From Stomoxys calcitrans (taxonomy: Eukaryota; Arthropoda; Insecta; Diptera; Muscidae), in NCBI RefSeq assembly GCF_963082655.1, contig NC_081553.1, positions 15,900,643 through 15,964,642 on the forward strand: 64,000 bases of DNA, in the 5' to 3' direction. Below, piece after piece: positions 32,019 to 42,939 of this stretch (its first letter is position 1; every line of letters starts with the position of its first letter). The notes under the pieces are model-generated. The model worked only from the letters and a program-made list of their open reading frames with translations, had not been told where the DNA came from and made no database searches. The translations under genes were made by a program, and so were the position numbers.

Positions 32019-32690
32019 TTTTTATACCCTACACCACTACTGTGGTACAGGGTATTATAACTTAGTGAATTAGTTTGTAACGCCCAAAAGGAAGAGAGAT
32101 AGACCCATTGATAAGTATACCGATGGACTCAGAATCACTTTCTGATTCGATTTAGCTATGTCCGTCTGTCTGTCTGTCAAACTACAGGTCGTAATGTTCA
32201 TCCGATCGTCTGAAAATTTGGTATGGGCATGTTTTTCGGCCTAGAGATGAAGCCTATTACGATTGGAAAAAATCGGTTCAGATTTGGATATAGCTCCCAT
32301 ACATATGTTCGTCCGATTTGCAATCTTACAGCAAGTGGTCATTTCTTAACCGATTTTCTTAAAATTTGGTAGGAAGGATTTTCTCTTAACTCTTGTCCTT
32401 ACTGGTGAATTTCATGGAAATCGAAAATCGTTCAGATATAGATATAGATGTCATATACCTATATCGCCCAATTTTCACTTCTAGAGCCATTGCAAGCGCA
32501 AATTTTGGGTAATTTGCAATAATGTTGTCATTTGTGAACTGTAGATATTACAGTTTGAACATATTTGCTCGAAATGTGATACGGATTGTTTAACAACTCA
32601 TCTGAAAACATCCGGCGAGGTCCATCAAAATTGTTTCAGAAATAGACATAGCTCGCACTTTGTACCTATAGGGTAAGTGGCGCCCGACTT
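32019..32690 (+). repeat. HPE-B element, left end and monomers
   Basis: Left terminus TTTTTATACCCTACACCACT followed by ACTGTGGTACAGGGTATTAT, an imperfect palindrome. The family leader follows ('gtttgtaacgcccaaaaggaagagagatagacccattgataagtatacc', 'ttagctatgtccgtctgtctgtctgtc') and about three monomers with 'ggttcagatttggatatagctcccata'. The right end is not seen. Confidence 0.75.
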
Positions 32691-33274
32691 TTGCCTTTCC
32701 TTATGGTTTGAAATGTTTTTTAAATTAAAAAAAACTAAACATTTAATGAGGCTCCTATTTGAAAGGCTATTTTGCATCTTCAACTACGGTTCACTGTTGT
32801 ATTGTCCCAAGGTCAATTTCCTAACTTTCGGCGATATTTAGACCGTCATTTTAGATGTTTGTCTTTCATTACAAGGATTTATTAACCTACCATTTAAAAT
32901 AAAAAATCCTCAATATGAAGGAAAATATCTCACCAAAGATTGCTTAATCTTTGCCTCGAATCTTTAAAATAATTTTTTTCTGTGTACTAACATTGATGGA
33001 GAAGTGTAAGCTTAACAACCTATTTCTACATTTCGAACGAAGATTTTTGTTCGCTTGGTGGGTTAATATTTAGAAAAGTTTTTCTCTTAAAGAGATGAAG
33101 AAATTGACTTTTTAATTTCAGTGATTGATTCAATGAAAACTTGTTTCTCATCGTCTATGCTAAAATTATCACTGAGCGTAGGATGGATTAGAGTCGTAGC
33201 AGGAACTTTAAATCCTTTAGTATGCCGCATTGTTAAGTGCCTTGAACTATTTTTTCATAACCAGAAACAAATGT
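32691..33274. other. non-coding spacer
   Basis: No recognised family apart from a possible MITE-type end near 32975. Confidence 0.35.
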
Positions 33275-33440
33275 AAAAAGTTATAAGTTCGCCTGGGCTG
33301 AACTTTGGATACCCTCCACCTCGTATATATAAACTGTATCCACATTTCTTCAAAAACCGGTGAAAAATGTACCATTTGTGATCACATAGTAGCTATTTGG
33401 CGTCGAGGTGTTTAAAACAATTCAAAGTTCAAGATTTGTC
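33275..33440 (-). repeat. HPE-A right-end fragment
   Basis: 'aagttataagttcgcctgggctgaactttggataccctccacctcgtatatat' is a decayed right terminus, followed by one partial monomer ('caagatttgtctataaagaccgatatgg'). The LINE at 33459-34806 follows directly. Confidence 0.6.
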
Positions 33441-33458
33441 TATAAAGACCGATATGGA

Positions 33459-34806
33459 CTATATTGGAATGTCGAAACGTCTAACGTCTGGGGGGAAGGA
33501 TGTAGTGCTTACTGACATTTGTCTTAAATCTTTGGATGTCAAAGTGGGTGGGAAAAACATTAGCCGGAAGTCGATTCCACATACGAACGGTTCGGGCGAA
33601 ATAAGAATTCTCTCTATGTAATGCATTGTGCGGTCCGCCGGCCAATCAATTACAAACGGGTGTGAGTTCCTTGAATGTTTAATATCCCTGACATACATCC
33701 TTACATCAGGAATAAAAAGACGGATATCAGACGAACACACACCATGAAAGTACCGATAGAACAGCGCCAAACAACCCACATTGCGACTATGATGAAGGGA
33801 GGCTATAGAGTCAGATACCCCAATCAACGCCATCGCTCTCCTCTGTACACGGTCCAGTAGCTCCAGGGATGATTTTTTAGCTCCAGCCCACACATGTGAG
33901 TTGTACTTCATTTTCGGTCTTATGAAAGTGGTGTCGATGTTAAGAAGATCAAACGGAGTGAAGTAATTCTTACACCATTTAAGGAAGCCTAAATACTTGA
34001 ATGCTTCTTTCGACACTTCAAATACGTGTTTAGCCCAACGGACATCACTTTGTATTTTCATGCCCAGAACATCAAGAGCTTCTGATTGCTCAACATCTAC
34101 ACCGATGATACCCAAATATGATCGTAATGAGTTAGGCAATCGTTTGTGTGACAACAAGCAGCATTAAAATCTACTCGAATCATTCGACCCCACTCAGAAA
34201 TGGCCAGCAAATCCTGGCAGAGTGTATCGTCCATAACCCGCCTCTTGTCCTCAATCTCTCGAAGACTCGGCCTATGGTCGAATGAGTACGAATGACAGAA
34301 CTTACTGTCATCCGCAAATGAGTAGATCGGATTCGATGTCTGACCCAACAGATCGTTGATGAAAATACGAAAAGGAGAAAGAACAGAGCACTGGGGTACA
34401 CCTGCAGTCAATTTGTGCTCATTGGATGAGAAACCATTTATAACGACTCGAATAGTGCTATCTCTGAGAAAGCTCGAAATAAATCTAACGAAGCCATTAC
34501 CGACACCAGATGCGACAAGTTTTGATAGTAATGCACCGTGCCAGACCCTATCAAATACCTCACAAAATGGTGATTAATCATGCTCTCCATGACCTTGGAG
34601 AGAGCGGATTGGCCGATATTCGCAGGATTGTTTGCCTCACCCTTCTTGGGTATTGCTTGAACGTTCGCAACTTTCCAACGCGCCGGAAAGACTTCCGCAC
34701 GGTAGGCAAGGTTGAAAAGGAGCTTCGAAAACACTTGCGTAAGATAAGTGTTGATATGCCATCCGAGCCCGGTGATTTATTTACGTCTGTTTCCTATTTT
34801 TCTTGA
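33459..34806 (-). pseudogene. LINE reverse transcriptase ORF, 5'-truncated and frameshifted
   Basis: Read on the minus strand: NKSPGSDGISTLILRKC (start of RT domain, about 34780-34740), then after a frameshift FNLAYRAEVFPARWKVANVQ and IPKKG (34438-34734). Next GVPQCSVLSPFRIFINDLLG and YSFADDSKF with the catalytic FADD box (34097-34411). The thumb and C-terminal part then reads FLKWCKNYFTPFDLLNIDTT, KMKYNSHVWAGAKKSSLELL and DRVQRRAMALIG (33459-34157), ending at a stop. The motifs fit non-LTR retrotransposons of the Jockey/CR1 group, and the exact clade is not settled. At least two frameshifts and no endonuclease domain, so inactive. 33397-33860 plus-strand frames are shadows. Confidence 0.85.
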
Positions 34807-35349
34807 ATTTAACAAGATTTGCAATTACACAACTTGTACTGATACCAGATAGTTATAGTTGAATTTAAGGGATCAAATTGACGAATATGTCTTATAAGTC
34901 ATCCAATACATTAGTGTGCTAAAAATCGATATTTCTGATTATACCGATGAAAATTGTGGTTTGAGGGTTTTAAGAAATCAAATCTGGGAATCTTTTCGGA
35001 CGCCATGTGGGATGACCGATGGCAGAGCATGTGATGCATGTAAGCATTCTTCATATTTAGTAAGTTTACACTCCACCAACAAAACCTTCCACTTCTTGGA
35101 AAATATGGAACTGAACGGTTTTTTGGAGTAGAGTACGAATCTAAATATCCCCTAAAGGTTACATAAACCAATTTGGCAATTGTATGATTAACGACATTCA
35201 CATTTATAGGCCAAGCATCTGTGTGATGATATATATGTTAAGCATCTTGAATAATATGAATGCGAAATGACATCAAATCAATCTAAATAAATAAAGGAAG
35301 TTTTCGGTCGGGCCATCCACCATATATCTGATTTGACTGATATGAATCT
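34807..35349. other. non-coding spacer
   Basis: No recognised gene. One Helitron-monomer-like word set ('gaaaatatggaactgaacgg...gagtagagtacgaatctaa') near 35095-35145 suggests a very old Helitron fragment. Confidence 0.35.
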
Positions 35350-35790
35350 TATTTGTCATAGCTGTTGTTGTTGCTGTAGCAGTGTGTTGTGTTCTATATT
35401 TCGTCTGCTAGACTCTGTTGAATGTCCAGATCCAGGAACTCTTCAACTAAGACGGGGTGCTTCCAGAAGGATCTGGGTCTGAGGCGAGTGGGTCTGGCTG
35501 GGCAGTTGAACAGGTGACGTGTGTCGTGTGGTTCCTGGTCACAATCGGGACATACATCCTGCATGTTAGCATCAATTCTTGTTCTGTAGGAATTGAGGCG
35601 GCTGCATCTGCCGGATCATAATTGAGCCAGAACTACTCTGGTTTGCCGGGGATGGTCAATTTCTTCAGGTGCAATGGGAGGCGGTCGTTCTCCAAGGACC
35701 ACATTCACCCGGTAGCTATTCACTAGGCCCGCTTGTTACGCCGCCTTATCTAGAGGTTCTATCTTGTATCGCTGAATGTTGAACATAACA
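35350..35790 (-). pseudogene. LINE 3' terminus: ORF2 C-terminal zinc-knuckle region and 3' tail
   Basis: On the minus strand an almost continuous frame reads QRYKIEPLDKAA, then GLVNSYRVNVVLGERPPPIA, PRQTRVVLAQL, SGRCSRLNSYRTRID and VCPDCDQEPHDTRHLFNCPA, ending LDLDIQQSLADEI and a stop near 35379. The C-x2-C-x8-H-x3-C pattern is the zinc knuckle found at the C-terminus of several LINE clades. Two in-frame stops (after DKAA and after LAQL) show it is inactive. A short A- and C-rich tail, ACACACTGCTACAGCAACAA, follows the stop and matches the LINE tail at 60226-60340. Confidence 0.8.
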
Positions 35791-36987
35791 GTGTGATATC
35801 ACCCTCATTTACTGTCGGCAACTCAACTTCATGGCCAGGGTAGACAAATAATTAAATTTATTTAATTTTTCTCTCTTCTTATTCCATATTCAAACAAACC
35901 AAAGCTAACATCATCATTATAGAACAAAATATCCCCACTGTCGCTTTGTATTCCAATTAAATGCAATCACATAAATAAATGCGTTTGAACAATTATTTAT
36001 ACAAATAAGCGCTTTTATGTCATTAAACTAAAAAAGTGAATGATAAAATTACAATTTTATTGAAAAATTACGTTTTCTGTTTCACTTTATTTGTTTGTTC
36101 GTCTGTCATGGACTGGAGCAAACATATAATTTGGCATGATTTGCAAGAGCAACAGCAAAAAGTGGACCAAAACATAGTTGCAATACTTTCGTATTTGGAC
36201 CTTACCAATGCAAAGTGATAAACGTTAACTACAATTGGCTTGGAGCCAACTTTAAGCTGGCTCGAGAAAAGATCACCAAATAAATGGAAATTGGAAATTG
36301 TTACACCCATTACAGTTATTGCCTAAATGACTACTGGCCCCCCAGAGCAAGGCGGCTAAAATGTGCTGGAAATGTTCCTACCAAATCATGTTAACCAAAT
36401 CTTACCGCCATAACTTGTTGTTGTTGTTTCTTCTTTGGACTTTGCGGTTCAACAAATTGTCGGTAGATCTTTTTTAAAAGAGCTTGGTTTTGGTTTGGTT
36501 TTTTTTTTTGCCATAGGCATCAATGTCCATGGACATTAAGAAAGACACGTTGTAACCTGGCTATTAATCACCCGTTATGATAATATAAAGAAAAATTGGT
36601 ACATTGTACATTGATTTTCTTTCCGCTTTAAACCCCCCTCTCCCCTCCATACTTGAAAGTCTCTCTCTTCTATCTGGGTTACTGCCCTCTGTGGAAACAT
36701 TGCGGCTGCATGTTTGTGGTTTGCTAGTGATGTCTTTCCTTATTATTTTTTTTTTTCTTTTGCCTAAAACCAAAACAATGAAAATAGGGGCGTGATATAA
36801 CCATAAACGAGGTTTGAAGTCAAAGATGCGGTTAAAATGTTGCAAAGCCATGAGGAATATTTCGCCATACATTTCTTGGTTGATTGCTTACATGAACGAT
36901 GGGAATATATTCGGAGTAGCCTATGAGTAGTTAAGCAGATGAAAGTTCTAACGGAGCTACATATAACAGTTCCATTCTTGCTATAAT
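35791..36987. other. non-coding spacer
   Basis: About 1.2 kb without recognised repeats or genes. The open frames are short and lack motifs. Confidence 0.45.
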
Positions 36988-38512
36988 TCAACAAGTAAAA
37001 GCGTGCTAAGTTCGGCCGGGCCCAATCTTATATACCCTCCACCATGGATCGCATTTGTCGAGTTCTTTTCCCGGTGTCTCTTTTTAAGCAAACAAAGGAA
37101 GAAAAGATGTTATGCAATTGGAACTATATGAAGTATTAGTCCGATTCGGACTATTATGGAATGAATGTTGGAGACCATAGTAGAAGTCATTGTGTAAAAT
37201 TTCAGCCAAATCCAATAAGAATTGAGCCTTTTAGGGGTTAAAAAAACTAAAATAGGGAGATCGTTTTATAGGGGAGCTGTATTAGGCTATAGACCGATTC
37301 ATACCATATTTGACACGTATGTTGAAGGTCATGAGAGAAGCCGTTGTACAAAATTGCACTCAAATCAGATAATATAGAGGCTCAAGAAGGCAAGATCCTA
37401 GATCGGTTTATATAGAAGCTATATCAGGTTATGGACCGATTTCAACCATACTTTGCACAGTTGTTGAAAGTCATAACGAAACACCTCATGCAAAATTTCA
37501 ACGAAATCGGCTAAGAATTGCGCCCTCTAATGGCTCAAGAAGTCAAGACCCAAGATCGGTTTATATGGCAGCTATAACAGGTTATGGACCGATTTGAACC
37601 ATTCTTACTACAGTTGTTGGAAGTCCTAACAAAACACGTCGTGCAAAATTTCAGCCAAATCGGATAAGAATTGCGTCCTCCATTGGTTCAAGAAGTCAAG
37701 AAATAAAGATTCGAGATCGATTTTTATTGCAGCTATATCAGGTTATAGACCGATTTGAATAAATCTTGGCACGGTTGTTGGAAGTCATGACGAAATACGT
37801 CGTGCAAAATTTCATCCAAAACGGATAGGAATTGCGAATATTTCGAGGAATTACAAACAGAATAACGAAATTAGTATATAACAAGATCCCATATCGGTCT
37901 ATATGGCAGCTATATCAGGTAATGGACCGATATGAACTATTCTTAGCACAGTTGTTGAAAGTTATAAAAAAATACCTTTTCCATTATTCCGGCAAATCGG
38001 ATAGGAATTGCTCCCTGTAGAGGCTCAAGAAGACAAGAACCCAGATCAGTTTATAGTGCAGATATATCAGGTTTAAACTATTCTTAGCACAGTTTTAAAC
38101 TATTCTTAGCACAGTTGTTGAAGGTCCTAACAAAACACGTCGTGCTAAATTTCAGCCAAATCGGATAAGAATTGTGCCCTCTAGCGGCTCAAGAAGTCAA
38201 TATCCCAGATCGGTTTATATGACAGCTATATCAAAACGTGGACCGATATAGTCCATTTACAATCCCAACCGACCTACACTAATAAGAAGTGTTGGTGCAA
38301 AATTTCAAACGGATAGCTTTACTCCTTCGAAAGTTAGCGTGCTCTCGACAGACAGACGGACGGACGGAAAGACGGTCAAACATGGCTAGTTCGAGTAAAA
38401 TGTCATGACGATCAAAAATATATATACTTTATGGGGTCTGTGACCTAATTTCGAGAAGTTACAAACAAAATGACGAAATTAGTATACCCCCATCCTATGG
38501 TGGAGGGTATAA
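36988..38512 (-). repeat. HPE-A element, complete copy, inverted
   Basis: It starts with the right terminus (AACAAGTAAAAGCGTGCTAA followed by a GTTCGGCCGGGCCC palindrome-like core). It passes through about eight monomers ('ggtttatatggcagctataacaggttatggaccgat', 'caaaatttcagccaaatcgg'), then the inverted leader and the left terminus CATCCTATGGTGGAGGGTAT at 38492-38511. The second complete-length copy in the window. It abuts another copy directly at 38513. Confidence 0.85.
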
Positions 38513-39570
38513 CAAGTAAAAAGGCCGGGCCGAACTTTGAATACCCAACACCTCGGGTATATATGTAAACCCCTTTTCGTCGCAATCCGGTGAAAATTGG
38601 ATAACTTATGCACCCAAATTCGCCACAGACATTGAGTGGTCTAATAAATATAAGGTAATGTTGAATTTTGTATTTCAAATTTCAACAAAATCGGGTAGTA
38701 AATAAAGCTCTTTACCATATTTGGGTCCAATGTCGGGAGACCTTAAACTACCCACTGTTTCAAATTTCAGCGAAATCGAATAAAAAATAAAGCTTTTATG
38801 GGCTTCAGATCCTTTATCGGCAGATCGGTCTATATGGCAGCTATATCTAAATATAGTCCGATCTGAATCATATTTGGGTCCTATATTGTGAGGCCTAAAA
38901 CTACTCACTGTTTCAAATTTCAGCAAAATCGATTACAAAATAGTGCTTCTATGGGCTTCAGGTCCTTTATTTAAAAATGGGTCTTTATAGCAGCTATATC
39001 TAAATATAGTCCGATTTAATCCATATTAAGGTCAGATGTCGAGACACCAAAAACTACTTACTTTTTCAAATTTCAGCGAAATCGGGTTATAAATAAAGCT
39101 TTTATGGGCTTCAGACCTTTAATTGGGAGGTCGGTCTATATGGCAGCTATATCTAGATATAGTCCGATCTGAGCCATATTTGGTGAGACCTTATTTTTAC
39201 TCACTGTTTCAAATTTCAGCGAAATCGGATGAAAAATAAAGCGTTTATGGGCATTAGACCTTTTATCGTCAGATCGGTGTATATAGCAGCTATATCCAAA
39301 TATGGGACCATTTAGCCCGTTAAAGAACTTAATTAGCGTGCATCAAAAAGACGTTTCAGCTCAATATCTCAATTTTTGAAGGCTGTAGAGTGATTACAAC
39401 AGACAGACGGATGAACGGACAGACACACGGATATCTTTTAATCGTCTTAGAATTTTACGACGATCCGAAATATATATACTTTGTGGGGTCGGAAATTGAT
39501 ATTTGGATGTGTTGCAAACGGATTGACAAAATAAATATACCCCTTATCTTACGGTGGTGGGTATAAAAAG
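38513..39570 (-). repeat. HPE-A element, second copy in direct tandem
   Basis: It begins AACAAGTAAAAAGGCCGGGCC, has monomers of a different subfamily ('tttcaaatttcagcgaaatcgg', 'cttttatgggcttcagaccttt'), the inverted leader ('cagacagacggatgaacggacagacacacgg') and ends CTTACGGTGGTGGGTATAAA. The junction with the previous copy leaves no spacer beyond AACAAG. Confidence 0.85.
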
Positions 39571-40053
39571 GCATAATTTTAGCGTGATTTCTTTAAAGGA
39601 AAAATTTTAGAAAATATTCACAAAAGACAAAATTTCGATTAGTTTTCTCGAAAGACAAATGCAATAAATCTTTTCTAAAGACAAAAGTTCGATAAGTTTT
39701 CTATAAGGGCTAAACTTTAATGAAATTTTACTTAAGATAAAATTTCGTAATATTATCTCTTAATACCAAGTTTTGATAAATTGCCTTTGAAGACAAAATT
39801 TTGATAACTTTTCTTTGAAAACACAATTTTGATGAATTTTTTTCAAAAAAAAATTTTGCGATTTTATTTAAGCCGATATTTCGAAAATATTTCTCTTAAG
39901 ACATTATTTCTATCAAACTTTGTCTGATTAAACATATTTTTAACACATTGGGACATATCGATAATATTCTTAAAAAATCGATTATTTCTCTCTAAAGTCA
40001 AAACTTTGATAATATAAAGATTAAATTTCGATAAGTTTTGTAGAAAGACCGTG
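39571..40053. repeat. degenerate ~30-bp tandem array
   Basis: Units built on 'gacaaaatttcgataagttttct' and 'aaagacaaaattttgataa' recur about 14 times with heavy drift. No protein motif in the frames over it. Confidence 0.7.
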
Positions 40054-40059
40054 CCTGTT

Positions 40060-40443
40060 ATAGAGCTGACAAAATATGGATGGCACAATCGATTCTATCG
40101 ATATTTTATTTTTTGTCTGAATATCGATTAAAAATTTTCCTATCGGCAAAGTTAAAATTGTGTGTAAAATCGAACAAAAATAAGCGATTCGATTCCTTTA
40201 ACATACATTGGGCCTATAGAGGGCGCAATTTTCATGACTTTCAACTGACTTTATTAAATTTGTTTTTATTCGGTCTGTTCAATGATATTACTTCTATATA
40301 AATCGGTTTTCTGAATTCTACTTCTCATTTTCGTTTGCAGTGCAGATGATGAGAAATGAACGATAGTATCGATACTATCGATATTAATTATAAGAAATTT
40401 CGAAAATATCGAATATTGCGTTTATCGATAGTTTGCCAGCTCT
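40060..40443. mobile_element. short hAT-like element, AGAGCTGRCAAA termini
   Basis: The left end ATAGAGCTGACAAAATATGG and the right end ATCGATAGTTTGCCAGCTCT form an inverted repeat of about 20 bases with a few mismatches. TGCCTGTT (40052-40059) and TGTCTGTT (40444-40451) look like an 8-bp target duplication with one difference, the size made by hAT transposases. The interior is non-coding, with many ATCGAT words. A longer copy, split by insertions, is at 45090-47741. hAT assignment rests on the target size and is tentative. Confidence 0.6.
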
Positions 40444-40510
40444 TGTCTGTTCACAGAGCTGTTAACTAATTTTCGACCATTCGGGCCAACTAAATTTTAG
40501 GTTTTATATA

Positions 40511-41460
40511 TTGGGTTGCCCAAAAAGTAATTGTCGGTAATATAGTAGTAATATAGTCGGCGTTGACAAATTTTTCAACGGCTTATGACTGTGTAATTGC
40601 ATTCTTTCTTCTGTCAATTATCAGCTGTTACTTTTAGCTTGCTTTAGAAAAAAAGTGTGCGAAATTTTGTTTACATTTGTTTGTTTGGCGTCAATTTTAT
40701 TATGGGTACCACATGTATTGAAAGAAATTCATTTAACAAACCGAATCAATGCTTGTGATATGCACCTTAAACGCAATGAATTCGATCCGTTTTTAAAACG
40801 AATCATAACTGGAGATGAAAAATGGATTGTTTACAACAACGTTAGTCGAAAACGATCATGGTCCAAGCATGGTGAACCAGCTCAAACCTTTTTAAAGGCT
40901 GATATCCACCAAAAGAAGGTTATGCTGTCTGTTTGGTGGGATTGGAAGGGTGTGGTATATTTTGAGCTGCTTCCAAGGATCCAAACGATTAATTCGAATG
41001 TTTACTGTCAACAATTGGACAAATTGAATACAGCCATCAAGGAGAAGCGACCAGAATTGGTCAATCGTAAAGGTGTCATATTTCACCAGGACAACGCTAG
41101 GCCGCACTCATTTTGGTCACTCGTCAAAAACTGAGTGAGCTTGGCTGGGAACTTTTGATGCATCCACCATATAGCACTGACCTTGCACCATCAGACTACC
41201 ATTTATTTCGATCTTTACAGAACTCCTTAAATGGTAAAACTTTCGGCAATGATGAGGCTATAAAATCTCACTTGGTTCAAATTTTTGCAGATAAAGGCCA
41301 GAAGTTCTATGAGCGTGGAATACTAAATTTGCCAGGAAGATGGCAAAAGGTTATCGAACAAAATGGCAATTATATATTTGATTAAAGTTCATTCTAAGTT
41401 TTATTAAAAATGCATTTACTTTCTTTTAAAAAATCCGCAATTACTTTTTGAGCAACCCAA
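40511..41460 (+). mobile_element. mariner element, internally deleted near its 5' side
   Basis: 950 bp, flanked by TA on both sides (40509-40510, 41461-41462). The termini are TTGGGTTGCCCAAAAAGTAA and the complement with one change (GAGCAACCCAA). It is shorter than the roughly 1.3 kb of intact mariners because the coding region for the N-terminal DNA-binding domain is missing. It shares both ends with four short MITEs in this window. Confidence 0.95.
40655..41385 (+). pseudogene. mariner transposase, N-terminally deleted with one frameshift
   Basis: Two frames together give the catalytic domain. 40655-41134 has WVPHVLKEIHLTNRINACDM, then IITGDEKWIVYNN with the first catalytic Asp, and GVIFHQDNARPH with the second. 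A one-base loss near 41110 shifts to the frame 41113-41385, which has LSELGWELLMHPPYSTD, LAPSDYHLFRSLQN with the third Asp, and a C-terminus PGRWQKVIEQNGNYIF. The second and third Asp are 34 residues apart, the DD34D pattern that defines mariner. The helix-turn-helix DNA-binding part is deleted, so the protein is inactive. Confidence 0.92.
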
Positions 41461-41462
41461 TA

Positions 41463-42543
41463 TTTTTAATTTGTTTGGAAGTATTCTTAATGTGTTTTCT
41501 TTCTGAAGCTCTTTCTGTTTTCTCCTTAATTTTCCAACCCACATCTTTTAACACCTAATTTCCGTAAGAGAGGTGTTGTCCTAACAACATGCCGAACCTG
41601 AAAATTAACGATTCAACATGAAAATAAAGTTTTTCAGCTTTTGATGAAAGCAACACCTTATTACTAAGTCCCAATGGCGAACACGAATTTGGTGATGTTT
41701 TGGTGTAATTTTAAAATTAGATTAATATGTCCATTGAACATTTTCCAAACCGTTAAATGTCCTGAAAATACCGCAGTTGCAACAACATTTCTCTCCCTAT
41801 AACTAAGGAAGCAATTGACATAAAGCATTTTGGTGGTTTTGATTACCTGCCAAAAATTATGCATTCTGTAGTTCAAGTAGTCATGTATGTGAACACGCAT
41901 GTAGAGAAAATTTTCTGCAGCAATTTGTCAATTTGTGATCCTTTTCTTGTTTGCTGTGATAAAATATTTTAAAAACATTTTTTTAATTACATTTATCTAT
42001 CATATCTAGACTTTTGAGCTGAAGAAGGCGATATTGTCATTCGTCTACTATTTTAATTGCCTCACTTAAAGTCATCATACCAAGCTCTCTCATGACATTC
42101 ATGGCAATCGTGGTCATGTGATGATGCAGTTTAGAAATTTCAAATCACTTAAATCATTCTTGTCTCTATGCATTGTAGAGCTCCCTGGCTATGTAGGCAC
42201 AATAAGCAACAAATCTTTCATGGGCAGTTATCAAATTGCAATCATATGCCAGACATCTATCTACTTGGATTTCTATTAAATGAGAAAAATTTAATTATAA
42301 TTCATTTATGTGAAATTAGTTCAATTATTAGAATTAATGGCCATTATTGTCTATTGCTCTTACATGAAGTGGTATGAGACAAATTTCGAATTCCGGTACT
42401 AACAACAAGGTCACCTTCAATTATTAATAATGACTATATTAGTATAACTCAATTAGATATGAACAACCATGGCAGTATTAAATGGTAAAACAATTCATAT
42501 GCTTGTATCATGTAATGTTTTCATTTTGTTCTAATTGAAATAC
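41463..42543. other. AT-rich non-coding spacer
   Basis: About 1.1 kb with no recognised gene or repeat family. Confidence 0.45.
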
Positions 42544-42545
42544 TA

Positions 42546-42784
42546 TTGGGTTGCCCAAAAAGTAATTGCGGATTTTTTAAAAGAAAGTAAATGCATTGTT
42601 AATAAAACTTAGAATGAACTTTAATCAAATATACTTTTTTTACACCTTTTTTTCTAAAGCAAGCTAAAAGTAACAGCTGATAACTGACAGAAGAAAGAAT
42701 GCAATTACAGAGTCACAAGCTGTGAAAAAAATTTGTCAACGCCGAATATATGAAAAATCCGCAATTACTTTTTGGGCAACCCAA
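42546..42784. mobile_element. mariner-derived MITE, copy 3
   Basis: 239 bp with perfect terminal words TTGGGTTGCCCAAAAAGTAA and complement, flanked by TA on both sides (42544-42545, 42785-42786). Very similar to copies at 13563 and 47165. Confidence 0.95.
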
Positions 42785-42939
42785 TAGTTATTAGTTATAG
42801 TTCTTTTGCCAGTGAATAAAACAATAAAGCAAGCTTAAGTTTAAGCATCCATGTCTTTACTATTAAAATGAAATGAATATGTTTACTACTTAAATTTTTT
42901 TTTTCATTCAAAATAAAATAAATTGTTAAATAAATTAAA
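42785..42939. other. AT-rich spacer
   Basis: Between the MITE and the Helitron 3' end, with AAATAAAATAAA words next to the Helitron. No feature. Confidence 0.4.

Noticed and set aside
33397..33860. Plus-strand open frames over the LINE
   Set aside because: The minus strand carries clear reverse transcriptase motifs; these frames are its shadow.
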